From Lithodes maja (Eukaryota; Arthropoda; Malacostraca; Decapoda; Lithodidae), in assembly GCA_037953745.1 (NCBI GenBank), contig JBAKBP010001595.1:141501-205500 (forward strand): DNA of 64,000 nucleotides, given 5' to 3'. Below the pieces are notes generated by a model. That model worked only from the letters and a program-made list of their open reading frames with translations. It ran no database searches and had not been told where the DNA came from. The position numbers were made by a program, and so were the translations under genes. This document shows, piece after piece, positions 34,275 through 47,095 of the stretch. Position 1 is the first letter of the stretch; the number at the start of each line of letters is the position of its first letter.

Positions 34275-35331
34275 AGTAGCCGAAAGTGTTAATGATGTGG
34301 GAAGTCAGATTTACAGGGTGATAGTTTTTGTATAGTGCTTTACTCCCTCCTTTATGCAAAGGGGCAATTATTGGGTTTTTCAAGCTATCTGGTATTTCTC
34401 CAGTGTCTAGACTCCTTCTCCACATTATAGCCATTATAGAGGTTTTCCTTACATTTCTTTATTAGGATCGAACTCCATGAGTCCGGGCATTGTGCTGCGT
34501 GGGATGGTATGTTGGCGATGGCTTCTGCTATGTCTTTTGGCCCGAAATCATTATCCAGAATATGGTTGAACAATTGATGAACAATTAATTTAGGTATCTG
34601 ATGACCTTTGTTTCGTCAGGCTCACTGAAGGTTGTTTCTTGCTGCAGACGTAAGAGTTCGGTCATTTCCTTTTTATCCCCTGGGAATGACAGATCATCTT
34701 TACTTAGTGGGCCGATGTTTGATGTGGTTTTAGCCTTTTGTTTGGCATATGAACAAAAGTACTTGGATGTTTCCTTTATACCTGCAATAAATTTGCTCTC
34801 CTCTTCTATTTGTTGTAGTAAATATGAGATTCTTAGGCGTTCAATTTCCACAATTTCTCTACCTATTTTGAAATTTTTAATGTTCTGTAGTTTTGTTGTG
34901 TGCGTCTTTGTGTTAGTAATTTGCTTCTTCTGTACAGCTTCCTTCTTTCCCGTTCTTGTTTGTCTTACTGGTATGTGGTGGTTACATATTTGGGTCAAAG
35001 TTTCTGTTAATAGGACTAGGCATTCTGATGGTGTCCGGTTGTTCATTAAATATTCCCAGTCTATTTCTTCCATTTCTTCCATTTCTTGGTTTACCTCTTC
35101 CCACCATATATATTTTTTATATTAAAGTTAGATTTACTGAAGGGGCCAGTTTTTTCTCTAGCTTCTGAGGTGTTCTGTACACTTGCTAGGGTTGTTTTGA
35201 TCTCTATTAATATATGATCTGAGTACGTTGTGTCCGATATTTTAACTAAAATACCCGAATTAATAATCACCACCATACAAGTTCAATAATCACCACCATA
35301 CAAGTTCAATAATCACCACCATACAAGTTCA
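34275..35331 (-). pseudogene. LINE C, endonuclease end to RT start
   Basis: Minus strand: SDTTYSDHILIEIKTTL (end of the apurinic-type endonuclease, with the SDH catalytic His), the linker containing EEIDWEYLMNNRTPSECL, ETSKYFCSYAKQKAKTTSNI and IGPLSKDD, then WRRSLDTGEIPDSLKNPIIA and PLHKGGSKALYKNYHPVNL, the RT finger region. A frameshift or stop separates blocks near 34580. A 24-base unit is repeated three times at 35260-35331. Confidence 0.85.
35260..35331. repeat. 24-bp unit, 3 copies
   Basis: 'aataatcaccaccatacaag' plus 'ttca' three times in a row, at the junction between LINE C and the inserted sequence. Confidence 0.9.
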
Positions 35332-35765
35332 ACAAGGAAAAAGAAGAGGAGCAGAAGAAGGGGAGGCTCAAACAGCAGAACCAAAGAGACACACACAGCA
35401 GGGAAAACGGAGAAAGACCAACGAAGGAGAGACTCAGATAAAAACCAACAAAGACGAAAGAAGGAGACACACAGATAAAAAGAACAAAGAGCCCAGGAAT
35501 ACCAGCACACCACCATCACTCAACAGACAAAGATAAAACCAGGAACAAGGACCAGCGAACAACCACGGAGAAGGAAAATTCACCACCATCAAAGAAACCA
35601 AACGCAGCACCAAAATCACAGAAAGCAACTAAAACCACAACAAAAACCTCAATACATGGCTGCCCCGATTCTGCCTTCACACCCTTACATCAGAAGAAAC
35701 GAGACACCCGAATTGCCACCATAAATCCTCCTCTACCAACCACACCAGGCAAGACCATTCAGAGG

Positions 35766-36943
35766 GCCCTTAGATGGAACGAATATAAATTTTCCATATT
35801 TGCGAATGCAAATTTTTAGTTGTAAAATTCGCGAATGCGAATGCTAATTGCGAATATTTCAATCCTTATTCCATCCTTCAAGAACTGGTAATTCTTTTTA
35901 TATCACCAACAAACGTTAATTAAATTATTATGAAATTAATGCTTAAGTAGGATTGAGATAAAATAGGTGTTTATAAAGGTTATCCCTCTGAATATTATGC
36001 CATGTCATTGACTTATATTTATAAATTTCATAGTAATTTAATTAATGTTTGTTGGTGATTAAAAATCTCTAAATCTAGCGCTATAGGCGCTAAGTTGGCG
36101 ACTTTGCTTGGGGATAGAGGCAGAGGGACAGAGTTACCCTTATCAACACCGCTACACTTCCTCAGTCCCAGTGTTGCCGTTTTTTATACTAAAATACCAG
36201 ATTTGGTAAATTTGACTCTCTCAAGTACATTTGGTACATCTTTCAATAAAATTGTCAATATATGGTACTAAATACGAAATCAGTGAGGAAATATGATGGA
36301 ATATTCTTTATTGGCATGCTATTACATTGGATATGTATGAAATGGCAATATTGTGACGGTTCAACTGTCCAGGTCCAGCACACGTTCGTTTACCGGGCAG
36401 TGATGCTATTTTAGAATAATTTGGCACATATTACTGGTCCGATCTGGTATTATTAACCCCTTCTGTACTGGCACCATCTTTTTCATTTGTTTCCTAGGTA
36501 TGGTTTAGACGATTTTGTGCAGCTTATGAAGGATCTGGGATATTAAACAGTAAAGTGAGATAGTTCGATGCCTGTTAATTGCTGGAGGGCCTCTCTAAGC
36601 TGAATATAATCGTCTAATATAGTAGCCAGAGTAAAGTTTAAAAGACGTCGCTGGTACAGAAGGGGTTAAATACAGTTAAGTGGCAACACTGCTCAGTCCT
36701 CATTCATTCCTCTCTAGCGGCCCCAACCCACATCTACACTTTTATTTATTCGTTTGTGTTAACTTTAACATTTAATACTTTATACTTATTTATATTTTCA
36801 ATTGGTTTTGTAAAAATATTCGCATATTCGCAGATAGCTATGAATGGAAATGCTGATGTGAATACGAATGCGAATATTGAAAAACATAGCGAATATTCAC
36901 ACATTTGAATGCAGAACAGAATATTCGCTCCATCTCTAAATTT
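35766..36943. mobile_element. DNA transposon remnant with terminal inverted repeats
   Basis: The left end reads TTAGATGGAACGAATAT and the right end, inverted, TTAGAGATGGAGCGAATATT. Both are followed by 'gcgaatgcgaat'-type sequence. Six bases TTCAGA occur close outside both ends (35757, 36944), a possible part of a target duplication. A 35-base inverted repeat (tcaccaacaaac...) lies inside at about 35903-36059. No transposase. A TTAA MITE is nested within. Confidence 0.6.
36457..36665. mobile_element. TTAA-bounded MITE, family 5 copy 1
   Basis: TTAA at 36453-36456 and 36666-36669; perfect outer inverted repeat CCCCTTCTGTAC, diverging after it. Second copy at 52710-52915. Confidence 0.9.
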
Positions 36944-38709
36944 TCAGACCACCATCAATAACCACTAGGCTCCAAAGAAGAAGATAGTGTACAGTCAGAC
37001 ACAGAAGGTCCAACACAGACGCACAACAAAGGAGCAGTTGCGCCGTTCTTCCGCGCAGAGGCCGACCTACCAGCCAGTGAACTTCTAGGGGGCCATCTTA
37101 ATCCACCCAGAATACGCCCCTCTGTACTTATGACCTTCTGACCTCCGTATACTTGACCTGGGACATAGCAGCCAAAGTCGTCACTACCCCGACGAAAACC
37201 AAGGTAAAGCAAGCCATTCTAGGGCTTGGTTTACTTACATGTAAGCTATCGAGTCCTAAAATTAACCGTCCCATTCAAGTAAAGATTGAAGCCATGGTGA
37301 ATATCTTTCAAGGTCTGAGGAGTTGTTTGCCCTATTACGGAATTAATATTATCACATGCCATGGTATAGTGCTTAATATTAAGATCTTTATTAGTCTGCA
37401 CCTGTGGTATTAGAAGCATAACTGCAAGGACATATCCCCACCTTACTTCTTTTTGCCGAAACCTTACTATTAAAACTATAGAAAGATACTTGCCATGGTA
37501 AAGGTCATTCTCATAGTTCGGGCTTTGTGAGATACCGTCTAAATAACGGCACTCTACATATAGAAGTCCATACTGTATCTGTCCAACACCATGGTCAAGG
37601 ACATATGCAGTGAAAAGGTCTAAACATCGAACCTGAGTTCTTTGAACCTAGTATAACGACCAGTGGCAGATCGAGTGAAACTATTAAGTTCATGATCTTA
37701 CCATTTCCTCACGTTAGCCCGATACCTTGTCGCTGTGTCATGACACTAGAGACCCTAAGTCAAGAGTACCGAAAGGGAACTTCACCACCGATTAGTATAA
37801 AGGTCAGGATAGAAGAGCAATAGTAGCCTAGGACATGTCCTCGTTCACGCTCGCGTTAGTCCGATGAAAGTATATTCCCTATGTCATGACATTAAGGAGC
37901 TATCATTCAAGACCCAAAACTAACTAATCCATCTGTATCCCTATCCACACGGCAGGACCACCTAAGCGGCTCGACGGAAACTAGACAACCGGACCTAATA
38001 ACTCTCATCTCTACCTAGAGTGTGCTTATCACTCCAGACCTGCAAAGTGTTATATTAGGAGTGAAACTTAAACCACATTAACTCATACACCAGTGCTACC
38101 CCGGTGTAATGACTTAGGAAAATAGAGCGACTGTACGGCTCTGTTTTATTTCCACACCAGAGCGACCAGGTGTATTGTGTTCTTTCCCTGTGATGTGATA
38201 AATCCTGAATACGCCAAGAAACCTAGGTATATCTCTCACAGTTAATATAAAAGATGAGTCAATGTATAGAAGAGTATCAGTATAAATTCTACCCTACACC
38301 AGTGACTCAAGGTGTATAGTACATGGTCAAAAGAGAGAGAGCATCCAGTATATTCCTAGTTCCCTCGTAAATTATCGCCGTGCTAGGCACATATATGTAT
38401 ATAACCATTGTTGTAGTATAAATCAGCATTGTTGTCCTACCTATTTGAACTATTAATTAAAGTTGTTAATATGATGTACTCAGTGTTATATTTTACCCTT
38501 TACTCCTTCTGTGCATGTGTTGTATGATTTTGACTTCTCCAGTCGAGTAGAACCTGCTAAAGACCAATACAAACCCGGTAAAAACTCTGACATAACATAA
38601 ACACTGTGTACTAGGGAGTCATTGTTAGGGAAGACATTGTCTTAAATATTGTTTTCGTATGTGAGTTTGGCAATATGCTGGGTAAGAATAAAGAAGTCAC
38701 AAAGTTTAA

Positions 38710-39110
38710 ATAGTTATCTCACATTTGCTTCTCCGGAGTTATTCGCCACTACTTGATATTCTAGTTGCCTTCACTTGATGTTTGATATGATAAAATCTCC
38801 TAACCACATAATATTTGGTGATGGGTTTCCCAGGGTTTCCACTTATGTTTTTGATCTTGTTGAGTTGGCTTTTGAATTTTTCTAAGGTTGAGTCAGGAAG
38901 TATGTATGTGATAATAAGTGCTAAATTTAGGGATTGTATTTTTACTCCCGATATTTCAACCACATCATCACTGTTATTTATAAATTCAGTACATATCAGC
39001 GAATCATGGATATACAGTCTCAGTCCCTAAAAGTAAGCCTCCTCCCCCCCCCCCCCCCCCCCGTCGATGCTAACAATATAATTTGCTAGGGTCTTTCTGA
39101 ATGAGGGGTA
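38710..39110 (-). pseudogene. LINE C, endonuclease N-terminal part
   Basis: Minus strand, with frameshifts: GGGLLL, then LRLYIHDSLICTEFINN, VEISGVKIQSLNLALIITYI, and PNIMWLGDFIISNIK where the GDF motif of LINE endonucleases is followed by a TGA in place of the expected Trp. A C tract (39041-39062) lies inside the Gly run. Confidence 0.75.
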
Positions 39111-39415
39111 AACTTGGGAACACACAAACGAACACACTCCGCTCAAATTTAATAGAAGCTCTAACAGTCATATGAACCTTTTGTGGCTGATGCAACCATG
39201 TTGCTTATTTTAACAGGATGTAAATTACTTCAAGTTGTATAACTGGACACGGAAATCAGCACCAGGCCTACTGGCATATTGATTATAGTTCTAATTGATT
39301 AAGAGTAGTCATTTAAAACATTGCAGATTATAAGACTTGTGTTAAGATCGTACAGTTATTTAAAGTTATTACATTTAGAACAACTGGCAGCCGTGTTTCA
39401 ACTTCATACAGTACT
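39111..39415. other. No gene recognised
   Basis: Short AT-rich spacer between LINE C and the unclassified long repeat. Confidence 0.4.
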
Positions 39416-39998
39416 TGTTATGCCGGGTTGTAATCCAACTGGCTTCAGTATTATATCTTAGAAATCCGAGTTTCGGATACTTAGATGTGGACTAGATTTC
39501 AACAGGGACACGTCGAGCTTAGTGAATTTGATAGTTAACTACTAATCAGGCAACGATAACACAATAAACACACAGGTTAGATTACACTCTTAGTTTTTCA
39601 ATGGCATGAACATATATAAATAATAATACTGTACTATACTGTTATTAGAACAGCAAGTAAGTATAAAGTTAATAAGAGAGTGAACTAATTCCACCCTCTA
39701 CTGAGTTTCAATTTATCATTTATGTGGTAATGTAAGAATGGAAATACACAAAAATATAAAGATAAATATATACACAAACAAGAATCCTTGACAATAATAC
39801 ATATACGAGCAAAATGTCTAGCGTGAAGTATTCTGACAAAGATACGATAGAGTGTGGAACTTATCGCTCAGCTGCGTGGCTGGTATGCGTGGTAGGCAAC
39901 AGGAAGGAAGCCCGCGCTCAGGTGAGGACATCAAAGGAGCCGCGCTATAGGCTATACATCAGGTGGACTGCAGTCTCGGAAAGTAACTATTACTTTAA

Positions 39999-40423
39999 CC
40001 CACTGGGCATCAGAGTCACAGCGTATGCGTCGTCAATGTATGTAACCCTAAGTCCCAGAGACGCATAGGGTGCATCGCGGTTAATTACTCTGGTCCTATG
40101 GCACCTAGAGGGCTCAGATTTGCATGAGACCTGCGCAAGTATCCCACGCAACATTTCGATAGTTAAAAACACTCAAAGTCAAACCGCGTGCGCGCGAAAA
40201 ACGTGTTTTTGCATGTTTTTGCCTACCCATTTCCCCATGTTAATTCCGACTTTCGGGCGCCCCTTAGGACCCCTTAATGACCTAGGTGATCGTTTTTTTT
40301 TTTTTGGTTTTTCCTTAATTTCTAACACATTCCAGGTGTTTTCTGGAAGAAAAAAAAACAGTTTTTGACAACCTGCTGGTCCTGGAGTGTACATTTATAG
40401 TATAATGCCTGGGGCTCAGTGGG
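39999..40423. mobile_element. TTAA-bounded MITE, family 6
   Basis: TTAA at 39995-39998 and 40424-40427; ends CCCACTGGGCAT and, inverted, CCCACTGAGCCCCAGGCAT. T run at 40290-40302. No ORF of note. Confidence 0.75.
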
Positions 40424-42159
40424 TTAATGCAATATTAAATTAGGGGATAAGGTTAGGCGGTTTATTTGATTCTAGAGAGGAAGATAGTTTAATTCTGAAT
40501 TCAACTATCTAAGAGTTATTGCGAATAATCTCTCACACGAGCCACGAAAAATAAGATTCGATCATAGATGAGGTTAATTCACACGGGTAAAGGAAATCAG
40601 ATTCACAATAATTATAGTGACTGAATTGGAATGGATAAAACAAAGTTTACGATGAGGGAATACTTTACTATAACTTTAAGAAACATACTTATATATGTGT
40701 GCGAAGATTGCCTGAAGAGGGAGCTATTTATAGTTAAATGAATACGTTGAAGTTACACTTAAGAAATACCCTAGAGGGTGGCAGGAAAGGAGTTTTGCAT
40801 AGGTTAACAATATCCTAAAGAGACGCAGAACTAACGTAGCATTGAATTATAACGTAAATACGAATATAAATTACTATATCAAGTAATAAATATGATCTAA
40901 TAGTAATAAGCGGATCGAATCAAGAACTGGACAATCTGAGTTCCTTGATTGGTGTAGAAAGAATTACATGACCCGAGTAACGAGTAACGTATATTATTAC
41001 ATTACTCACAAAAACTAGTAGAAATCAGGTATCTTGATTATGAATGAATTCTAACTCAACGGAAAGGGTCTTTACTTTCAAATTAAAGGATGGTAGTATC
41101 AGTTTTCTGGTGATAATTACACGGACATGTAAATCCTAAATTGGGCGTAAGTTCTAGGTAAATATTGAATATAAATAGGGAATCACTTCACGTTATACAC
41201 TTTCAGTTCGACTTGGATACACAAAGAATAATCAATGCATAGGAATAAAATCTGAGATTATTCTGGTTAATTAACACGTGTAAAAATGACTATGTAACGT
41301 ACATACAATTTAGGTTCTGAAGGATTTACACAATATATCTTAGCAATATCTCGTACTTAATGAAACACTGCACGGATCAAAGTTAGGGAGTTTACACAGG
41401 TATCACAGATTCAAAATAGATCTTAGGCACAGATCTATAGTTAAGTATAATAGAATACTCGCATATTTTATCTTACCTTCACAACAATAGCCACAACTTA
41501 TAACACACAGAGACACTTAGGGTATAGGATAGAGGTGGCCATGAACGAGACTCTGGACGACGTAGGACTCTGAGTTCTGCTGGACTGGATGTGGAGGGGA
41601 ACTGGCCTTTCACTCAGGTATAGAGCAGCAGGCTCTCTCGTGGTTCTGCTGGGCTGGACGTGGAGGGGAACTGACCTTTCACTCAGGTACAGGGCAGCAC
41701 ACTCTCTCGTTCAGGAGGAACAATACCAATCCTATCCCACATCTTGTAGCCAGTGGAAGGAAGCAATAGTATTTGCCAACTTCCTTCAGTTTCAGTCAGG
41801 TTATATTCGGGTTATTTTTAGTATTCAGTTTGGTCTAATTCAATAACATAAGGACATGTGAATATCATCGTTTTGGCTATGGTGAAGGTAGTTCTTAAGC
41901 TAAGAAAACAGGGTAGTTATTCATTTATGAACACAGAGATTCTTCATCTCTCAATATGGTCCCCCTATTTTTAGAGTGATATAATGGTGACGTAATGGAT
42001 GATTTTTTGTTCATCGTAATATCTGGCTTTTCTTATTCTACGGGCTATAGTTCTTTCACTGTTAAATTTGGTGGTACTATCCCCAGTCTTCCCGGGAGGT
42101 ACTGTAGAGGAGGGACTGGGATTCCCATTTATTCAAGTATTGGGAGGGCTCTTGGTATT

Positions 42160-42705
42160 CTATCTATCTATCTATTGCCTGACGCCGTGATCCCCGAAGG
42201 GGTGGCCACGAACGAACCGCCCCCATGCACCTCTGTCCCCAGTCAGTCGACGCCCCTCCCCCCAACCAGCACCGCCTTCATTCATGTAGTTCCTCACTCC
42301 ATCCTTCCACCTCATATTCGGTCTACCTCTCCCCCTCTGTCCCTCCACCTCGCTCTCGTACACCCTCTTAGTCATTCTCTCGCTTTCCATACGTTCCATA
42401 TGGCCGAACCATCTCAAGTTGTTCCTTTTCACACTTTCCAGCACATCTACCTCCACACCACACCTCCTTCTTACTTCCTCATTAGTCTGTCTATCCCTCC
42501 ATGTAATTCCGCACGCACTCCTTAAGTAATTCATTTCCACTGCTCTCACTCTTGGTCTGAGTCTCTCAACCAACGTCCATGCTTCGCTTCCGTAAGTCAG
42601 TGTCGGGATTACCACACTGTCATGCAAGGACTTCTTCACTTCCATACTGACCACCCTATTTCTTGGTATTGCATTTGCATAAACAGTTCTTCCGTCATAA
42701 TGCAA
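42160..42705 (-). pseudogene. LINE 3' end (RT C-terminus) with (ATAG)n tail
   Basis: A 177-codon minus-strand frame: VVIPTLTYGSEAWTLVERLR, then RAVEMNYLRSACGITWRDRQ and LRWFGHMERMESERMTKRVY, followed by a Gly/Arg-rich tail. This is the region after the catalytic core in RTE/R2-like and other LINEs. The frame is intact to its stop and the element ends in (ATAG)n. A diverged relative is at 55270-55790. Confidence 0.85.
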
Positions 42706-42952
42706 GTCAGGCTTGACCTGGTGATATTCCTTGGCATTCTGTCTCGGTTCTTGCCATTGGAGGAGCTGGGGTCCCGGTGATTGGTTGGGAATTGAACTTG
42801 TTTTTTGGGTAGACTGACCTAGTTTCCCGGAAATTAGAGCATGGGTAGATCCAGGAAACAGGGTAGGCTTACCTATTCAGGCCGGTATTAAAGCCTGAGA
42901 AACTGGTCTGGTCTTATTCGGTTTGGCCTTTTCCTGAGGTCGTCTTCTCCTG

Positions 42953-44802
42953 TGTGACGCCTACCAGCGTTGGCAGAATTGCCTCTCGTTAGCCACTAGC
43001 GCTCGCCAGGGCAGTGAAATGGGCTACAGTTATCAGAGAATGTTGTTCTTTCTTTCATAGTACTTGCATTGTTACAGACAGTCCAGTGGTGTTCTTTATT
43101 TTCGTCTGTGACAACGGGAAGTATTTTATATCATTAGTAGAATATAAGATGAATTGTAGTGTGAAATTGAGAGAGAGAGAGAGAGCGGGCAGCGAGGGGG
43201 TAGTGAGTGTTGCCTCCCTCCTCCTCCCGGAGGAGTTTTCCCGCCCGCGCGGGCTTTCTCTCGTCTTTGATTGGCTGGTGGTTCCTGGCGCATCCTAGGG
43301 GCCTGCTGCCTTGTGACGTATTGGCCAGTGATTGGCCGACCATAGCGCCCTTGTGGGCTCGTGCGGTCCACAGGAGCTGTTCTCCTCAGAGCAGGCTAGG
43401 GGCGCACACAACTAACATCCTTTTTATAACTGTCACACATATCTCCACCATTCTGATACTGTCTCTCTCACTCAACTTCCTTTCTTTCATTCCTCTAATC
43501 TTTTAACATCACAGCACTCCCTTTGGGTTCTGTACACGATTTCATATCGGCCCATCGTATTGTGTGCGTCGCTCTCATATATATTTACATGTATTAGAAT
43601 AGGCTATAGGGTTCTTGAGTCTATGGAGGTTTGATGACTCTGTGTGTGTCTCCTTCAGTGTCCTTAGTCTATGGAGGTTTGATGACTCTTTGTGTGTGTC
43701 TCCCTCATTATCATTAGTGCTCTGCTTGGTTATTTAATGCTAGACTGGGATGAGGTTTCTGTTGTCGTTGTCACCGATGTGTGTACGGTTTGCTTATACC
43801 TACACGACTTAGACGGTTTCTGTGGTAGCCTAGATCGTCCTTTTGGTTGTGTCTTTTGCAAGTGCAGCATCGTGTTGTAAGAGTGCATTAGCCTACTACC
43901 TTATAACACAGTGCTGCCTCTTTGCTTGACTTTAGAGGGATCGCCAGGGTAGAACCAGATACTTGAGATCTGGATCTACCCAGAGAGCATTCCCGTCATT
44001 AACGTAACTTTAATCATACCGCCTTAAAGACAACGCTAGGCAATGAGCCTGTCTTGCTCAGCCACAGTTTCCTAACCTTGATATCCCAGCTAGACTGTAT
44101 TCGCTGAGCAGACACTAGTTAGGACATAAGCTCTTTTGTTATGTATGCATTATTATTCACAGCATTTATTAGTCTAGGTTGTTGCTGAGCCGCACAACCA
44201 TAGCAGACTGTTTCGTTGATGAGGAAGTACTTCTTTTAGTGTCGAGCATTACTGCTGTTGCGCATTTATAGTATTCTCGTGTCAATTAACATCATATGTC
44301 CTATCTTTTAGTGTATTCAGTCTACATGTGTGGTGTCCTGCCTCCTGCCTTTATATAATTTAAGATACGAGCATCTTACTAGCATCAGACTTTCTTCAGA
44401 AGTTTCCAGGTCTATGCTGTAGGACTATACTTCACTTTCTTTCAGATAGGAGTGAAGAGTTTATTGTTGTTTAGAGTAACTGTATTGAAGCATCTTTTTA
44501 TTGTATTAAATCTTGCAGTGATTTAATTGATCTTTCCATAGCTTCCCTTTTATGCATTTTAACGTAACTTGCATCTTGTTTGTTATCAGGCTATACCAGT
44601 GAGGGTTAGCCTGAAGTAGAGTACATTTATGCCCAGTTAAGGATACCCCGTTATCGCAGATTAACTCTGGAGGGTATAGGTGTTTTTGTTCGCCGGCATA
44701 TAAGTTTGAGGGTTTGGATCTAGCGTACCGTTGTTGCATAGTGCCCTATTACTAGTCCAATCAATGAGTGCCCTTGTTTTATTCGTAGCCCCGGTCGTAA
44801 AA
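42953..44802 (+). mobile_element. Ty3/gypsy element, 5' LTR
   Basis: Begins TGTGACGC, ends near GGTCGTAAAA (the solo LTR ends GGTCGTAACA). About 1850 bases. Has a GA tract, a 'cccgcccgcgcgggc' GC-rich patch and a duplicated 'gtctatggaggtttgatgactct' segment (43620-43690). The first 75 bases differ from the 3' LTR at three positions, so the copy is not brand new. Confidence 0.85.
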
Positions 44803-44804
44803 AA

Positions 44805-44822
44805 TGGCGACCTTGCCTAGTA
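44805..44822 (+). promoter_or_regulatory. Probable primer-binding site
   Basis: TGGCGACC begins two or three bases after the LTR end. TGG at this position is the usual complement of a tRNA CCA end. Which tRNA is used was not determined. Confidence 0.55.
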
Positions 44823-45010
44823 TCTAAGAAAGAATTGCAGGATTGTTGGACATTTGTTTTTGAAGGAATATTTTGGACACATGGATTTTTTTTTTGGCAA
44901 TGTAGTATAGCACTTGAGTTGTCTTCGAGCATTTTTTTGAGTGAATAGTGCTACATGAGAGTTTAGGTACTCCTTTTTTTTATAAACGTTGAGAATTTTC
45001 GGTGGACACT

Positions 45011-46335
45011 ATGTCGAACGACGGATCTATGTACGGTGAGGACACAGTACGGGAACTAGACTCTGAGGTGCACAAGCGGGGTTTGTTAGAAGGCATTAGA
45101 GTTATAACTAGTGAGGAGGATGCAAGGGAGTTTCTGGAGATGCCTATTGGCTTCGGGTGGAGCGGGAGCTGGGGCACCTTCGGCCCAGCCCCCATCCCAC
45201 TCGACTCCTACCATGGCGCCCCCTCGGGCTCCGGAGCCGGGTACGTTCCCGCAGGCCGATAGTCACTGGCAGCGTGGTTTGTCACTGGGTGGGTCTCCAA
45301 TTGTTGCATCTCCTCCTCCTCAAGGTTTAACTGCAGATATGATCTTCCAGCTTGAGATGGCTAAAATGCAGGCTGAGCAACGAAGGCATGAGGCTGAGCT
45401 TGAGCAACGAAAACATCAGCGGAAATCTGAGCTTGAGTTGGCTAAGATTCAGCAGCAGCAGCGGGAGGCTGAGCTCAGGATTCAGGCTGAGGAGAGAAAG
45501 ACCATGTACTGTGCTGACATAGAGTTTGAGAAGTCTCGGGTGGAGTCGACAGGGCAGCGTCTCGGTTCTGGGAATCGAGGTCTTGATCAGTCTTTATCGC
45601 ACCTTCTTAAATTAGTCCCTGCATTTGACGAGTCGGGTGTCACCAAATTTTTCCTGCGTTTTGAGAAGAAGTGCCGGGAGCACCAATGGCCCGAGGTTAA
45701 GTGGGCAGCCCTTGTTTCCTCTAGGTTGGTTGGCAAAGGACTCAAGGCATATGATGCGTTGCCCTTGGAGTCTTGCATCGATTATGAGGTACTGAAGGAA
45801 GCTGTTCTGCGGGCGTACGAGTTACAACCAGAGACATATAGGTTGAAGTTCCGGGGTGTTACGAAGGGTCGTGAGTGCACTTTTCTAGAACATGCCCGGG
45901 AACTGTCTGATGCATTGAGAAATTGGCTGAGGTCAGAGTAGGTGACGACGTTCGAGGAGATTGAGCAGTTATTCCTTCTAGAGCAATTTTTCAAGTGCAC
46001 AGGCGGCGACCTGAATTTGGACCTCAAAGAGAAACAGCCTAAAACTCTACAAAAGGCAGCCGAGTTGGCTGACCTGAGAATGTCACTGATTCGTGGGTGC
46101 GGGTCTGCACAACGGACCGATGCAGTTAACAAGGGGCGCAACACTCCACCCCCCGAGTCAGTGATGCAGAAGTTAATAACGAAAGTAAGAGCAATGATAC
46201 CAATTTTGATCACAAACCTAAAACTGTCCCGTTCAAGAAAGGTCAGGGCCCTTCCCCACCTCAGGGGAAGTTCAAGGGTGAAGTAGAATGTTTTAAGTGT
46301 CATAACAAGCGGCACTTCGCACGTTCCTGCCCTAG
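45011..46335 (+). pseudogene. Ty3/gypsy gag with zinc knuckle, broken
   Basis: Starts at ATG 45011. A frameshift near 45200-45260 leads to a coiled-coil region rich in Glu, Gln and Lys (about 45340-45540), then a SCAN-like capsid region (LSHLLKLVPAFDESGVTKFF ... VLKEAVLRAYELQPETYRLK). An in-frame TAG at 45939-45941 follows, then the capsid end (TFEEIEQLFLLEQFF). Another frameshift near 46150 leads to the zinc knuckle CFKCHNKRHFARSC (CX2CX4HX4C) at 46291-46332. Confidence 0.85.
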
Positions 46336-47095
46336 TAACCAACCTACTGCAGTCGTGTCTTTGGCTAGCAACATTGGGGTGTCTCTGAGGTCTTCTGCAT
46401 TTACCCGGGGTGATATGTCAGATGCGGGGGCACAGCCAGTGAAGAAGTGTCCGGAAGGCTCGAAACCTGTCCGCGATGCTTTTTGCGACCATAGAGGGCG
46501 TGGCTGTGTGAGTTGGGCTGGTTGCAAGCATGGGTTGGAGTTGTTGCGTGATACAGGTGCATCCCAGACTCTGATGAAAAACTTTACAGGCCAACCTATA
46601 AACGCGGCACGGGTGGTTGTGGTGCAGGGTATTAATGCTACAAAGTCATACCCGTTGGTTCGAGTAGAGCTGGAGGTTGAAGGTGTGACACGAGAGTTGG
46701 ATGTTGGAATCATGGAGAAACTGCCAGTAGAGGGCGTCGACCTTCTTCTCGGCAACGACTTTGCGGTACCTGCTTCTGAGGTTCCACCCTTAGTCGGTGC
46801 CGAGAGGGCGGCCGACGTGAGTAGGGAGGGGCAGGAGTTGGTCGAGAGGTGTCAACCACAGCAGAGGGCGTGTGTTGTCACCCGATGTCGTGCATCTAAA
46901 CTGTCACAGCCTATTCCTCAGTCTCTAGACCAGCGGAGGAACGGTCAGAAGGAGAAAGCTAAAGTTGGGAGTTTTGTGAGTTTTGCTCCAGCGGCTCTTC
47001 TTAGTGACTTAGTACTTGACCCAGAGGTGAGCTCCGGAGTGGCCCCAGAACCTGTCGCCCCTAGTCACATGGTTGGGCGTAATGGCACTCTGTGA
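46336..47095 (+). pseudogene. Ty3/gypsy protease region
   Basis: Continues in the frame of the zinc knuckle, so no boundary codon is needed. Retropepsin signature LLRDTGASQTLM near 46545-46580 and the LLLGNDF motif near 46744. The frame ends at TGA 47093-47095. Catalytic Asp-Thr-Gly is intact. Confidence 0.8.

Larger units (their letters stand above)
35332..38705. mobile_element. About 3.4 kb insertion splitting LINE C, unclassified
   Basis: LINE endonuclease sequence stops at 38710 (coming from above) and resumes at 35331. The interval starts with purine-rich DNA (35333-35640), includes a TIR element (35766-36943), and a stretch 37000-38700 in which I recognise nothing. It may be one large element with nested ones or several insertions. 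Confidence 0.5.
39416..42952. repeat. Unclassified long dispersed repeat, copy 2
   Basis: Starts TGTTATGCCGGG; homologous to copy 1 in several blocks. Interrupted by a TTAA MITE (39999-40423) and a LINE 3' end (42160-42705), and cut on the right by the Ty3 element. A 65-base segment is tandemly doubled at 41578-41712. Confidence 0.5.

Noticed and set aside
35333..35760. A Lys/Arg-rich protein on the + strand
   Set aside because: Low-complexity purine-rich DNA with stops; no start or splice signal that makes sense.
43126..43506. Frames in the LTR that recur at 49110-49496
   Set aside because: Same frames in both LTR copies arise from LTR identity; GC-rich and low-complexity, with no known motif.
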